Of a DNA stretch of 56,695 bases, positions 32,480-40,027 are shown piece after piece. How positions within the stretch are numbered: position 1 is the stretch's first letter; each line of letters starts with the position of its first letter. The notes beneath the pieces are model-generated. The model made no database searches and was not told the DNA's origin. It worked only from the letters and a program-made list of their open reading frames with translations. Both the position numbers and the translations under genes were made by a program. Source of the DNA: a bacterium (GTDB taxonomy: Bacteria > Patescibacteriota > Minisyncoccia > Phycocordibacterales > UBA6899); the NCBI GenBank assembly GCA_021851895.1, contig JAJZQJ010000002.1, positions 69,046 through 125,740 on the forward strand, written 5' to 3'.

Positions 32480-33337
32480 TCAGCGCAGTTTTTCGTGTAC
32501 GGTACCATTGCGCACGAGTCGCCCATCCTTGAAGCTGATCACTTGGTCGGCTTTTTTTGCTATATTGAGATCATGCGTCACGATGAGCAAAGTCTTTTTA
32601 TGTACTTTGTGGAGGTCAATGAGTATATCGAGTATCTTTCCGCCCGTTATGGAGTCGAGGTTACCTGTCGGTTCGTCTCCAAGTAATATTGCGGGATCAT
32701 TGACGAGTGCACGCAAAAGTGCGATGCGCTGCTGCTCTCCACCAGAGAGCTCAGAGGGGCGGTGTTCCATCCGATCTTTGAGAACCATTTCGCCAAAGAA
32801 GTGTTTGAGCATCTTCTCGTTTGCCTTTGCTGTTGAAAAGACAAGAGGGAGGAGCGCGTTCTCCTCTGCGGTGAGCCATGGAATGAGGTTGTATTGCTGG
32901 AAGACGAATCCAAAAGTTCTTGAACGAAGTTCCGCGCGGCGATCATCGTCGAGCTCAGTGATATCCTTACCTTTTAAATAGATCTTTCCGCTGCTGGGTC
33001 GATCGAGCAAGCCAACCATGTTGAGTGTCGTGCTTTTCCCGGATCCTGAAGGCCCCACAATGACCGTGAAATCGCCCTCCCAAACATGGAGGTGTAAGCC
33101 CTTGAGCACTTCGGTCTTGATCGTCCCCGTATCAAAAACCTTCCATATGTTCGACAGCTTCATCAGTGGTTCGCCCTCATATCGCTCAGGTGCTTTCTCG
33201 TAGCGCCCTTTACAAAAGGAGCCACAAAAGAATCTCTTTGTTTTTGCATGAGTCACCGTTTTGAGATCCTTGAACTCGGAGAGATCCATTCCACAAACAG
33301 GATCGATGATCGGTTGTGTGTCGTTGTGCTTCATCAT
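32480..33337 (-). CDS. ABC transporter ATPase with N-terminal YHS domain
   Basis: This 285-aa protein is the ATPase of the exporter. Residues ~60-285 form a LolD/MacB-type domain with Walker A VGPSGSGKST (~residue 95), Q-loop FQQYNLIPW, signature LSGGEQQR and Walker B ILLGDEPTGNLD. In front of it, residues ~11-55 form a YHS domain: DPVCGM (C15), RFFCGSFCKGRY (C38, C42) and P-x-x-Y, a small treble-clef-like metal-binding unit best known from copper ATPases and heavy-metal proteins. This fusion is unusual and hints at metal sensing or metal-linked export. It sits between adaptor and permease with 2-3 base gaps. Confidence 0.92.
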   Translation of the reverse strand: MMKHNDTQPIIDPVCGMDLSEFKDLKTVTHAKTKRFFCGSFCKGRYEKAPERYEGEPLMKLSNIWKVFDTGTIKTEVLKGLHLHVWEGDFTVIVGPSGSGKSTTLNMVGLLDRPSSGKIYLKGKDITELDDDRRAELRSRTFGFVFQQYNLIPWLTAEENALLPLVFSTAKANEKMLKHFFGEMVLKDRMEHRPSELSGGEQQRIALLRALVNDPAILLGDEPTGNLDSITGGKILDILIDLHKVHKKTLLIVTHDLNIAKKADQVISFKDGRLVRNGTVHEKLR

Positions 33338-33339
33338 AG

Positions 33340-34803
33340 CTAGTCTGCCGAAACAACGATCGTCTGGCCCGCGCTGATGCCGCTTTTCACTTCGATCGAT
33401 TCACCATCGGAGATGCCGGTCACGATTTCGACTTCTTTGAGATTTTTACCATCCTGTATAGTGACAAAGTTTTTTCCTTCGCGTTTGTTTATCGCAAGTT
33501 CAGGAATGATGAGAATATTGCTTTTTTCGGAGGTGAGGAGTGAAAGGTCGGCGCTCATTCCTGAACGTAGTTGCAGGGAACTCGTCGCCATGAGTATATC
33601 GGTGCGGTAGTATTTATCGCCATCCTTGACGATCTCTTGGGGTTCAATAGAGAGTACTTTACCATCTATTGTTGCACCAGGAAAAGCGTCGAGCCGTATT
33701 ACGACTTTCGTGCCATCACGCTCATCGATCTTCGGGATTTCGAGCTCAGATATATCCGTCTGGATTTTGAAGCCCGCGGTGCCAAGGGTCACCGCAGTTT
33801 GTTCAGGTAGTGCGAGTTCTCCTTTTTCAAGCCATACCTTTGTGATTCTCGTATCCATCGGGGCATAGAGAGTTGATTTGCGAATCTTGTCATCGATGAG
33901 AGCTATCTCAGAACGATAGCCATTAATCTCTGCCTCTGCCTGTAATATCTTTGCATTCGTGATCGAAGCCCCGGCAGTGTTTTGGAGTTCAGCTTTCGCG
34001 TCCTCAATTGCCTGCTTCTGGTCGCGCAGCGCTTGTTCATACGCGTTCAAGTCGCTTGAATAGGTCGTGCTCTTTATGTTTGGAATCATGACGATCCAAA
34101 TCTTATCGATATAGCGTTCAAGGTCGTCGGGGAAGCTTACAAAGAGACCAAGGGTGCCTAGTGGTGTCGGTCCTGTCTTGCTTACGATAATCGGCCCAGC
34201 GGTTTCGATGCCAAATACGTGGAGCTGGTAGTCTGTACTCGTAATGTTCTTTTTATCCACTGAGAATCGATATGTCCCCATGGATCCCGCATAGTGACCA
34301 GTGATGACTGGAGCGGTAGCCTCTTGGCCTGTTTCGCTTGGCTCTGCGATGAGCCCATTCGAAAGAAGTGTGCTGTACGCACTCTTCACAAGCGTATCTT
34401 GTTTTTCGGTGATCGTCGCAAGTCGCGTCTCCGTGTTTCCCGCTTCCGTTTTACGGATGGCGAGTGTTGCTTCCGCTTGTGCTAACTGGTCGCGGAGTTT
34501 TTGTGCTTCCAGTTCGAGATCCGTTGTTTCCAGTTTTATGAGTGGCGCACCTTGTTTTACGACTTGTCCTTCCTTAACGAAAATTTTCTCTACAATTCCC
34601 GGGGAAGGGAAGTGTAGATTGAAATCTTTCTCGGGTACGATCTCTCCTCTTGAATGTATCGTTTCAATAAGCGTGCCTTTCTTCGCAGCGAAATAGAGCA
34701 GTGCTGCTCCATCCTTTTTGAAATATTTACCATATATCCAAAAAGAGATGAGGAGGATACCGACAATGGAGATAAAAAATACAATGAGAGAGATGCGCTT
34801 CAT
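33340..34803 (-). CDS. HlyD/MacA-type adaptor protein of the exporter
   Basis: This 487-aa protein has an N-terminal membrane anchor (residues ~4-26), a lipoyl-like half (GIVEKIFVKEGQVVKQGAPLI, ~70-90), a long helical hairpin region (about 95-320), the second lipoyl half, and beta-barrel domains, which is the adaptor layout. It has an insertion between the hairpin halves, around residues 150-230, longer than in MacA. It is the first gene of the adaptor-ATPase-permease operon. No TolC-like outer membrane channel is present, as expected for CPR. Confidence 0.9.
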   Translation of the reverse strand: MKRISLIVFFISIVGILLISFWIYGKYFKKDGAALLYFAAKKGTLIETIHSRGEIVPEKDFNLHFPSPGIVEKIFVKEGQVVKQGAPLIKLETTDLELEAQKLRDQLAQAEATLAIRKTEAGNTETRLATITEKQDTLVKSAYSTLLSNGLIAEPSETGQEATAPVITGHYAGSMGTYRFSVDKKNITSTDYQLHVFGIETAGPIIVSKTGPTPLGTLGLFVSFPDDLERYIDKIWIVMIPNIKSTTYSSDLNAYEQALRDQKQAIEDAKAELQNTAGASITNAKILQAEAEINGYRSEIALIDDKIRKSTLYAPMDTRITKVWLEKGELALPEQTAVTLGTAGFKIQTDISELEIPKIDERDGTKVVIRLDAFPGATIDGKVLSIEPQEIVKDGDKYYRTDILMATSSLQLRSGMSADLSLLTSEKSNILIIPELAINKREGKNFVTIQDGKNLKEVEIVTGISDGESIEVKSGISAGQTIVVSAD

Positions 34804-34809
34804 GGTGTA

Positions 34810-34818
34810 ATTATAACA
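34810..34818 (-). promoter_or_regulatory. Leaderless promoter of the exporter operon
   Basis: TGT-TATAAT is followed by six bases and ATG 34803 on the minus strand. Confidence 0.8.
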
Positions 34819-34971
34819 TGAATAGGAGGTATAGTATAAGATAGCTTTGAGGCGTGCTTCATACTATATGCTGCAAAGATAATTCTGCGATATGCAGTGA
34901 TCTACGATTTGGAGCAAGTGGTGTTATGTGGAAATTATTATGTGGTGCCTACTTTACAAATCTCAGAAAAC

Positions 34972-34980
34972 TGCTATGAT
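34972..34980 (+). promoter_or_regulatory. Extended -10 upstream of the tRNA-Glu region
   Basis: TGC-TATGAT predicts a +1 near 34987, about 145 bases before the mature tRNA. Confidence 0.55.
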
Positions 34981-34986
34981 GTTCAA

Positions 34987-35131
34987 ACGAGTTAATCACT
35001 TTTCTGCTGAACTGTGGTTGCCCGTATGGCCCTATCGCAACAGCCTTCGAGCTTAGCGAGGAGGCGCGAGGATATGTATCGGCGGTTGCCGATCCCTCTG
35101 CGACATGGCCAACCTGGTTCACAAAGTAATT
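34987..35131 (+). other. Long transcribed leader before tRNA-Glu, no supported gene
   Basis: The stretch 34819-35131 has no convincing ORF. The part after the promoter contains possible stems: GTTGC/GCAAC (35018-35042) and TCGGC/GCCGA enclosed by GAGGAT/ATCCCTC (about 35066-35101). The ten bases GGCCCTATCG occur at about 35026 and again as the tRNA 5' end at 35132. It may be a processed precursor or a separate small RNA. Frames such as the one from ATG 35014 run into the tRNA and are rejected. Confidence 0.35.
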
Positions 35132-35203
35132 GGCCCTATCGTCTAACGGTTAGGACGGAGGCTTCTCAAGCCTTAAATCAGAGTTCGATTCTCTGTAGGG
35201 TCA
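35132..35203 (+). tRNA. tRNA-Glu (CTC)
   Basis: The 72 bases fold as a cloverleaf: acceptor GGCCCTA/TAGGGTC (one G-U), the D-arm typical of tRNA-Glu (GTCTAACGGTTAGGAC), anticodon stem GAGGC/GCCTT with loop TTCTCAA giving anticodon CTC, and T-arm CAGAG-TTCGATT-CTCTG. The discriminator is A and CCA is not encoded. The 3' end is part of a large palindrome that is repeated 230 bp downstream. Confidence 0.92.
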
Positions 35204-35497
35204 CAACTTGAAAAACGTCCGAGCAAAGCTCGGGCGTTTTTCTATGTTGTGAATCCCTACAGAGAATCGAACGAAGAGGGGTCGGGAGAGGGACACCTCT
35301 CCCGCGGAGGAGAGCAGGAACTCTTTGCGCGCAAAGGGTTCCGTTGAGGACCGTCGGTCCTCAAGGAGTTCGGCCGTGCGAGGCTCCTCTGGAGTGCACG
35401 AACCGAACGACGTGAGATGTCTCTGTAGGGTCACAACACGAAAAACGTCCGAGCAAAGCCCGGGCGTTTTTCTATGTTGTGAATCCCTACAGAGAAT
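35190..35497. repeat. 78-bp direct repeat containing the tRNA-Glu 3' end, each copy a palindrome
   Basis: Copy 1 is 35190-35267 and copy 2 is 35420-35497, offset exactly 230 bp with three mismatches. Each copy starts with the last 14 bases of the tRNA (TCTCTGTAGGGTCA), has an internal terminator hairpin, and ends with the reverse complement of the tRNA end (GTTGTGA...CCCTACAGAGA). The 152 bp between the copies (35268-35419) are packed with hairpins: GGGAGAGG/CCTCTCCC, GGAAC..CTTTGCGCGCAAAG..GTTCC and GAGGACC/GGTCCTC. Confidence 0.85.
35211..35241 (+). terminator. Terminator of tRNA-Glu
   Basis: AAAACG-CCGAGC pairs with GCTCGG-CGTTTT around loop AAA. The same element recurs at 35441-35471. 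Confidence 0.85.
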
Positions 35498-35559
35498 TGA
35501 CATCATAGAATAAATATGTCATTGTGACTTTAGAGATCACACCACAACAAGGAGGCATT

Positions 35560-36009
35560 ATGCCTATCGCTGAGAGGCAAGGAATTTACGCTGGGACAAA
35601 GGTGTATGGCAGAAATGTCATCGTCGCAGGTTTCGTGCGACGGGGCCCGGTGGAGGGTGTCGTGATTTCGGTCTTTGCGTCGGGGGCACTCGCTTCGGTA
35701 CGCTTCAGCCTGCCGGCCACTCCGATGGTGTGCGCTGCGTGTGGATCATCCGCGCACCTTTCGATGAATGGTGCTACGGGAGAAATCGAGTGCATGCGGA
35801 GCCATTGCGGTCATTCCCATGGTTTCGAGGATCATTTGGTTGCTTCCTGTCCGATCGAGAAGCTCGAAGTTGTGCCGAACGATGCTGAGATCGCACGGAG
35901 GAATGAGTGGCGCGAGAAGCTCAAGCTTCGCCGCAGGGAAGTCGAGTGGGCCAACAATGCGCTCAAGGACGTTCTCGAAGAAGGTCGGAAGAACGGCTGG
36001 AAAGAATAG
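35560..36009 (+). CDS. Unknown zinc-finger protein, 149 aa, Shine-Dalgarno-led
   Basis: The family is not recognised. The N-terminal half is a small beta-rich region (GTKVYGRNVIVAGFVRRG), the centre holds a likely zinc site CAAC at about residue 57 with CMRSHCGHSHG about 25 residues later, and the C-terminal third is a charged helix. ATG 35560 is chosen because AAGGAGG lies four to five bases upstream; GTG 35524 has no such site. Codon use is GC-rich. It begins directly after the second tRNA-derived repeat, whose end supplies TTGACA at 35497-35502. A terminator follows. Confidence 0.75.
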   Translation: MPIAERQGIYAGTKVYGRNVIVAGFVRRGPVEGVVISVFASGALASVRFSLPATPMVCAACGSSAHLSMNGATGEIECMRSHCGHSHGFEDHLVASCPIEKLEVVPNDAEIARRNEWREKLKLRRREVEWANNALKDVLEEGRKNGWKE

Positions 36010-36014
36010 TATTG

Positions 36015-36038
36015 ACCGAGGCTTGGCCTCGGTTTTTT
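36015..36038 (+). terminator. Terminator after the 149-aa gene
   Basis: ACCGAGGC/GCCTCGGT with a three-base loop and a T run. Confidence 0.9.
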
Positions 36039-36052
36039 CATGCAGTTTTTGG

Positions 36053-36061
36053 TGCTATAGT
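36053..36061 (+). promoter_or_regulatory. Leaderless promoter of the methyltransferase
   Basis: TGC-TATAGT is followed by six bases and ATG 36068. Confidence 0.8.
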
Positions 36062-36067
36062 GTAGCT

Positions 36068-36679
36068 ATGCACGAAGGGATGGATAAGACTGCGGAAACC
36101 TATAAACAGCATTTCCATAAGTTCATAGAGGGGACGAGAGGACTTGATGCACCGAACGCGGACATTAGGAAATGGATCGATGATTTTTTGCACCATATCC
36201 CCAAGGGCGGTACGATCATCGAGATCGGTGCGGCATACGGGAGAGATTCCGACTATATGAAGAAGGTAGGGTATAAGGTCGTGTGCACTGATATTGCCGA
36301 GCCTGCATTGGAGAAGTTGCACGCAAAGGGTTATGAAACCCACTACTATGATGTTCGCGACGAACCGAATGATGATTTCCGTCTGCGTTTCAATGGGTAT
36401 TTCGCAAATGCAGTGCTCCTGCACCTTACGCCAGATGCATTCAAGCAGGCGCTTGTGCACGCTTATGACATGTTGAAACATGGAGGCGTTGCCGCATTTT
36501 CAGTGAAGATCGGCGAGGGCGAGGAGGTTACAACGAGAAAAATGGATGCTCCGAGATATTTTCGTTACTATTATAAGCCGGAGCTCGAGGCGTTGATCGG
36601 TGAGTTGCCTTTTGATGTGCTTCAGCTCGCATATACACGTGATGAGAAATGGATCGTTGCGATCTTGCGTAAGCGTTAA
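36068..36679 (+). CDS. Class I SAM-dependent methyltransferase
   Basis: This 203-aa protein has the SAM-binding loop IIEIGAAYGRDSDYM near residue 50, an acidic ribose-binding end in VVCTDIAEPAL near 70, the DVRDE segment, and the post-motif region ANAVLLHLTPDAFKQAL with LKHGGVAAFSVK, all typical of small class I methyltransferases. The substrate is unknown. The in-frame extension upstream overlaps the previous gene and is rejected. The mRNA is predicted leaderless. Confidence 0.85.
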   Translation: MHEGMDKTAETYKQHFHKFIEGTRGLDAPNADIRKWIDDFLHHIPKGGTIIEIGAAYGRDSDYMKKVGYKVVCTDIAEPALEKLHAKGYETHYYDVRDEPNDDFRLRFNGYFANAVLLHLTPDAFKQALVHAYDMLKHGGVAAFSVKIGEGEEVTTRKMDAPRYFRYYYKPELEALIGELPFDVLQLAYTRDEKWIVAILRKR

Positions 36680-36702
36680 GCTATCGACTCACGTTTGTAT
36701 TG

Positions 36703-36711
36703 TGTTATGCT
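36703..36711 (+). promoter_or_regulatory. Leaderless promoter of the Smr gene
   Basis: TGT-TATGCT is followed by six bases and GTG 36718. Confidence 0.7.
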
Positions 36712-36717
36712 TTCGTT

Positions 36718-36999
36718 GTGAGTAAGACAAATAGATACGTCTTTGTTCCAGATGAGACGCTCGACCTCCATGGCCTTACGGGTAGGGAGGCGGCCGAAGA
36801 GGTAACCGATTTGCGCGGGAAGTTTTCCCGTGGGACACATTTGCGGATCATCATAGGTAAGGGCACACATAGTCGGGACTACCCAGTCATTCCGCACGTT
36901 GTGCGTAATGCACTGCTCGCTCAGGATATTCCATGGAACTATGCGAAACAGAGAGATGGTGGTGAGGGGGCGATCGATTGCGTGATCAAGTATAACTAA
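36718..36999 (+). CDS. Stand-alone Smr domain protein
   Basis: This 93-aa protein is a single Smr domain: LDLHGLTGREAAEEV near residue 15, LRIIIGKGTHS near 42 and the ending YAKQRDGGEGAIDCVI. Smr domains, known from the MutS2 C-terminus, have nuclease activity on DNA or RNA. GTG 36718 starts exactly six bases after the -10 box, a clear leaderless GTG start. It is followed by a long perfect hairpin. Confidence 0.88.
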   Translation: MSKTNRYVFVPDETLDLHGLTGREAAEEVTDLRGKFSRGTHLRIIIGKGTHSRDYPVIPHVVRNALLAQDIPWNYAKQRDGGEGAIDCVIKYN

Positions 37000-37029
37000 A
37001 ACATGGACAGCGATGTCCATGTTTTAGTT
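36994..37029. terminator. Bidirectional terminator, 16-bp perfect stem
   Basis: AACTAAAACATGGACA pairs with TGTCCATGTTTTAGTT around GCGA. It ends the Smr gene and can also end transcripts coming from pyk. Confidence 0.85.
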
Positions 37030-37052
37030 ATTGTGTGCGAGCGCATTTGTGG

Positions 37053-37152
37053 CCGCGGTTATTTTGTCAGGATCGCTCGCTCTTCGCCCTCGCCGTACCA
37101 CTGTACGCCGTCGTGCTCCAGAGCTGAGCGCTGCTAACAAAATCCCTCGCGG
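37053..37152. repeat. ~100-nt structured inverted repeat downstream of pyk
   Basis: Nested arms CCGCG/CGCGG, ATTTTGTCAG/CTAACAAAAT, CGCTC/GAGCG and the inner hairpin CGTAC/GTACG fold this otherwise empty spacer into one long stem. It is more GC-rich than the surroundings. It could be an RNA element at the 3' end of pyk mRNA or a dispersed repeat. A 72-codon minus-strand ORF through it has no support. Confidence 0.6.
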
Positions 37153-37178
37153 TTTCTTGGCGTGATGATTCAACTTTG

Positions 37179-38606
37179 CTAGACAGTCTGAATGATCGTC
37201 ATGTTTGTGCCGCCGATCGTGCCGAATGGTACGCCAACGCACAGCACGAAGGTATCTCCTTTTTTCGCTATTTTGCGATCAAGTAAGGTCTTCTTTGCGA
37301 CGGTGATCGCCGCGTCGACAGTGCTTACCTTTTCTGCGTGGACGATCGGAGTCGTACCGAATGAGATAGCAAGCTGACGTGCGACGTGTGCAAGTGGGGT
37401 AATTGCAATAAGTGGAACGTGTGGCTTATGACGTGCGAGCATTCTTGGAGTGAAGCCAGACTGCGTTAATGCAACAATGGCCTTCGCTCCGACCTGGTGT
37501 GCAGCATGCGTTGCATGCAGGGTAACTGCATCGACGGTCGATGGCTGCTCCTGGGGAGAGCGACGCTCCATTGCTTCATGAAAGAAGTCACTCTCTTCGG
37601 CACGTTTTGCGATCGTCGCCATCGTCTCGACAACGTTTATGGGGTCAATGCCGACTGCGGACTCTTGTGAGAGCATGACCGCATCCGTACCGTCGAACAC
37701 TGCATTTGCGACGTCTGCGACTTCGGCGCGAGTTGGTACCGGCGCATCAGTCATCGAATCGAGCATCTGCGTTGCCGTAATGACTGGCTTTCCTGCAGCG
37801 CGGCACATGCGAATGATCGTCTTTTGGAGTAGGGGGACATCTTCCTTGGGCACTTCGACCGCAAGGTCTCCGCGAGCAACCATGATACCGTCTGCCGCTG
37901 CGAGGATTTGAGCGAGATTGTCTATTGCTGCCTGTGTTTCGATCTTTGCGAATATGAGTGCGTTGCTCTTCGCCTTTTTGAGCAAAGCGCGTAGATTGGT
38001 GATATCCTTTGCAGTTTGCACGAACGATAATGCGACGATGTCGACGTTTTTGCTGACGCCGAATGCGAGGTCACGTTTATCTTTTGGTGTGATCGCGCCG
38101 ATCGAGAGCATTGCTCCAGGTACGTTCACTCCGCGGCGTGAGCGAATGTTACCTCCCGCGATGACTTTGGTGTATATATCCTCGCCATCAACCTTTTGTA
38201 CCTCAAGGATGTATTTTCCATCCTCAAGCATGATGCGCATGCCTGCACGTACTTCCTTTGGGAGCATCTTGTAGTTCACGGAGACCTCCTTTGCAGTACC
38301 TTCGACATTTCTCGTCGTGATCATGAATTTCGCTCCATTCTTGAGCTCAACGCTGCCGTCCGTGAAATCGCCAATGCGTATCTTTGGGCCACAGAGATCT
38401 TGGAGGATGGCTATTGGCTGATTCGCTATCGCTGCAGCCTTACGGGCATTGTCGATGCGCTCACCGTGCTCTTTGTGATCGCCATGCGAGAAGTTGATAC
38501 GTGCGACGTTGAGTCCCTTGCTTATCATCTGTGCGATGACCTCTGGTGAATTTGAGGCAGGTCCGAGTGTCGCGACGATTTTCGTTTGTTTCTGGAGTAC
38601 TTTCAT
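37179..38606 (-). CDS. pyk: Pyruvate kinase
   Basis: This 475-aa enzyme makes pyruvate and ATP from phosphoenolpyruvate. It has TKIVATLGPASNSPE at the start, ARINFSHGDHKEH, the active-site FAKIETQAAIDN and MVARGDLAVEVP, ATQMLDSM and the C-terminal allosteric-type domain. ATG 38606 is chosen because a weak -10 (AATACT) ends six bases upstream. With aldolase and transketolase it shows lower glycolysis fed by the pentose branch. Confidence 0.95.
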   Translation of the reverse strand: MKVLQKQTKIVATLGPASNSPEVIAQMISKGLNVARINFSHGDHKEHGERIDNARKAAAIANQPIAILQDLCGPKIRIGDFTDGSVELKNGAKFMITTRNVEGTAKEVSVNYKMLPKEVRAGMRIMLEDGKYILEVQKVDGEDIYTKVIAGGNIRSRRGVNVPGAMLSIGAITPKDKRDLAFGVSKNVDIVALSFVQTAKDITNLRALLKKAKSNALIFAKIETQAAIDNLAQILAAADGIMVARGDLAVEVPKEDVPLLQKTIIRMCRAAGKPVITATQMLDSMTDAPVPTRAEVADVANAVFDGTDAVMLSQESAVGIDPINVVETMATIAKRAEESDFFHEAMERRSPQEQPSTVDAVTLHATHAAHQVGAKAIVALTQSGFTPRMLARHKPHVPLIAITPLAHVARQLAISFGTTPIVHAEKVSTVDAAITVAKKTLLDRKIAKKGDTFVLCVGVPFGTIGGTNMTIIQTV

Positions 38607-38612
38607 GAATAT

Positions 38613-38618
38613 AGTATT
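38613..38618 (-). promoter_or_regulatory. Possible leaderless -10 box of pyk
   Basis: AATACT on the minus strand ends six bases before ATG 38606. The match to consensus is weak. Confidence 0.45.
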
Positions 38619-38723
38619 AAGAATAGAGAGATATTCTACCACAATATATGGAAAAGAGGAAGTGCATTGCTCATATAATGCTATATTCTTCTTCAGTTTT
38701 CATCTTTCCGAATCTAGGTTTCG

Positions 38724-38732
38724 TGCTATCAT
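38724..38732 (+). promoter_or_regulatory. Leaderless promoter of the 154-aa gene
   Basis: TGC-TATCAT is followed by six bases and ATG 38739. Confidence 0.75.
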
Positions 38733-38738
38733 CATTTT

Positions 38739-39203
38739 ATGATCGGTCTCGCACTCACGAATGAACAACTCGCGACACTTCTCAAGATGGTTTATGTCGC
38801 GAATACGGTCGCAAACGGCCCCTTTGGCGATCGCATATCACGAAAAGATTTCGATGACATGGAACAGTATGTTTTTTCGCGCGCAAAAGATGTCTTTCCT
38901 ATGGCGGTCTACCAGCATAAAGTCGAAGAGGGAGATGAACATCACCATCCGTCGTTGATCTTTGAAAGTGACCCTGATGTCAACGCGCTTTTCGATCAGT
39001 ATGAAGAGTACGTAGCGCGTATGGTCATGGCAGAGAAACTTGCAGAGCGCGATATCGAACATGAGTTTGGTGCCCACGCAAAGGATCAGATGAGTGCAGC
39101 GCAGTTCGAGGAGCTTGTTGCTGATCGCTCTACTCTATATGAGGAGTTGCTTGAAACGCACGGATTGAAGATATTGGAGATCGCTCCTCAATTCAAGAAA
39201 TGA
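38739..39203 (+). CDS. Unknown helical protein, 154 aa
   Basis: The family is not recognised. The protein is soluble, acidic and almost wholly helical, with a His-rich turn (EEGDEHHHP) near residue 65 that could bind metal. It is the first gene of a two-gene unit: its stop is one base before the HAD protein, so the two are coupled and may share a pathway. The start is supported by a leaderless promoter. Confidence 0.75.
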   Translation: MIGLALTNEQLATLLKMVYVANTVANGPFGDRISRKDFDDMEQYVFSRAKDVFPMAVYQHKVEEGDEHHHPSLIFESDPDVNALFDQYEEYVARMVMAEKLAERDIEHEFGAHAKDQMSAAQFEELVADRSTLYEELLETHGLKILEIAPQFKK

Positions 39204-39204
39204 T

Positions 39205-39759
39205 ATGGTGATCTTTCTCGACTGCGATTGGACGATTTTCGATGCGCAAGGCTTCGTCGATTATCTTGATGCGCATGATAATGACACTTCGGAACTGCGT
39301 AAACAGCGACCCGATGCACCACTTTCTGGGTGGCTATATCCTGACGTCATTGATTTTTGTGTGGATGCGCGAAAGGCGGGGCATAAGATCGTCATCTTAT
39401 CCATGGCACTCAATGTCGAGGGTCAGCACGCGAAGATCATGGCGACGGGTATCGGCGCATATGTCGATGATGTCATCGTCGTTCCTGGGCAAAAGAGTAT
39501 GGCAGCGGAGTCGTGGTTGCGTGAACATGGCGAGCGACCGAACGGACATTATTTCATCGACGATGCTCCTGTTTTCTTGAATGACATGAAACGCATGCTC
39601 CCAGGTATATGGTGTGTGCGCATGGAACGCGAGGCATTACTTCCGTCACAGGAGTCGATCGCGTCAGTAGATCTCTCTGATAGGACGATCACTGCATTAG
39701 ATGAGTTGCGTCCTGTACTGCATATGGAAGAGCGCGGGGAGGGAGTTGTTGAAATATAG
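39205..39759 (+). CDS. HAD-superfamily hydrolase-like protein
   Basis: This 184-aa protein has the HAD motif I DCDWT (Asp6 and Asp8 in FLDCDWTIFDA), motif II serine in VILSMALN near residue 67, and motif IV FIDDAP near residue 117; a Lys in the motif III position (GQKSMA) is present. The core is small and lacks a large cap domain, as in HAD phosphatases of the 5'-nucleotidase or magnesium-dependent kind. The substrate is unknown. It is translated together with the preceding helical protein. Confidence 0.8.
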   Translation: MVIFLDCDWTIFDAQGFVDYLDAHDNDTSELRKQRPDAPLSGWLYPDVIDFCVDARKAGHKIVILSMALNVEGQHAKIMATGIGAYVDDVIVVPGQKSMAAESWLREHGERPNGHYFIDDAPVFLNDMKRMLPGIWCVRMEREALLPSQESIASVDLSDRTITALDELRPVLHMEERGEGVVEI

Positions 39760-39797
39760 AAAACACAGCAAATGCGTTGCATTTGCTGTGTTTTTTC
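39760..39797 (+). terminator. Terminator after the HAD gene
   Basis: A 16-bp perfect stem (AAAACACAGCAAATGC paired around GTT) runs into a T tract. Confidence 0.95.
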
Positions 39798-39804
39798 GAG
39801 TAGA

Positions 39805-39928
39805 TGAAAAGTCCGTGCTTGCGGACACGGACTTCTCGGTAAGCCGTCAAGCATGAAGCGCGCATCGTTTCGTAAGGACCGTGAAGAACCTTTCGGCGTA
39901 TGTGTGCTCGCAGCCACGAGCGGTCTAT
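39805..39928 (-). ncRNA. Candidate ~124-nt non-coding RNA
   Basis: On the minus strand a TGC-TATATT promoter (39935-39943) is followed by about 124 bases without a plausible ORF and then by a terminator hairpin AGTCCGTG/CACGGACT with TTTT. Inside, GCTCG/CGAGC forms a 5' hairpin and GCCG/CGGC can close a longer domain. It does not contain the conserved SRP, 5S, tmRNA or RNase P sequences I know. The region is otherwise empty. Confidence 0.5.
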
Positions 39929-39934
39929 GCTTAC

Positions 39935-39943
39935 AATATAGCA
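39935..39943 (-). promoter_or_regulatory. Extended -10 promoter of the candidate ncRNA
   Basis: TGC-TATATT on the minus strand; the predicted +1 is near 39928. Confidence 0.6.
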
Positions 39944-39952
39944 TATTTATGA

Positions 39953-39980
39953 GAAAAGTGGAGTGCCGGAACACTCCACT
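39953..39980 (-). terminator. Terminator of the 144-aa minus-strand gene
   Basis: AGTGGAGTG/CACTCCACT with a six-base loop and TTTTC on the minus strand. A perfect DnaA box (TGTGGATAA) starts at 39980. Confidence 0.8.
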
Positions 39981-40027
39981 GTGGATAACTGAACTCGTCA
40001 ACTTTTTCGATGGGGAGGTGCTGTCGG

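Noticed and set aside
35420-35497. Second tRNA gene
   Set aside because: Only the last 14 bases of tRNA-Glu are repeated; no cloverleaf can form.
37024-37242. 72-codon basic minus-strand ORF
   Set aside because: It overlaps the pyk end and the structured repeat; the basic composition comes from GC-rich inverted repeats.
39549-40001. 150-codon minus-strand ORF across 39760-40001
   Set aside because: It crosses two terminators, the HAD gene and the candidate ncRNA, and has no start signal.
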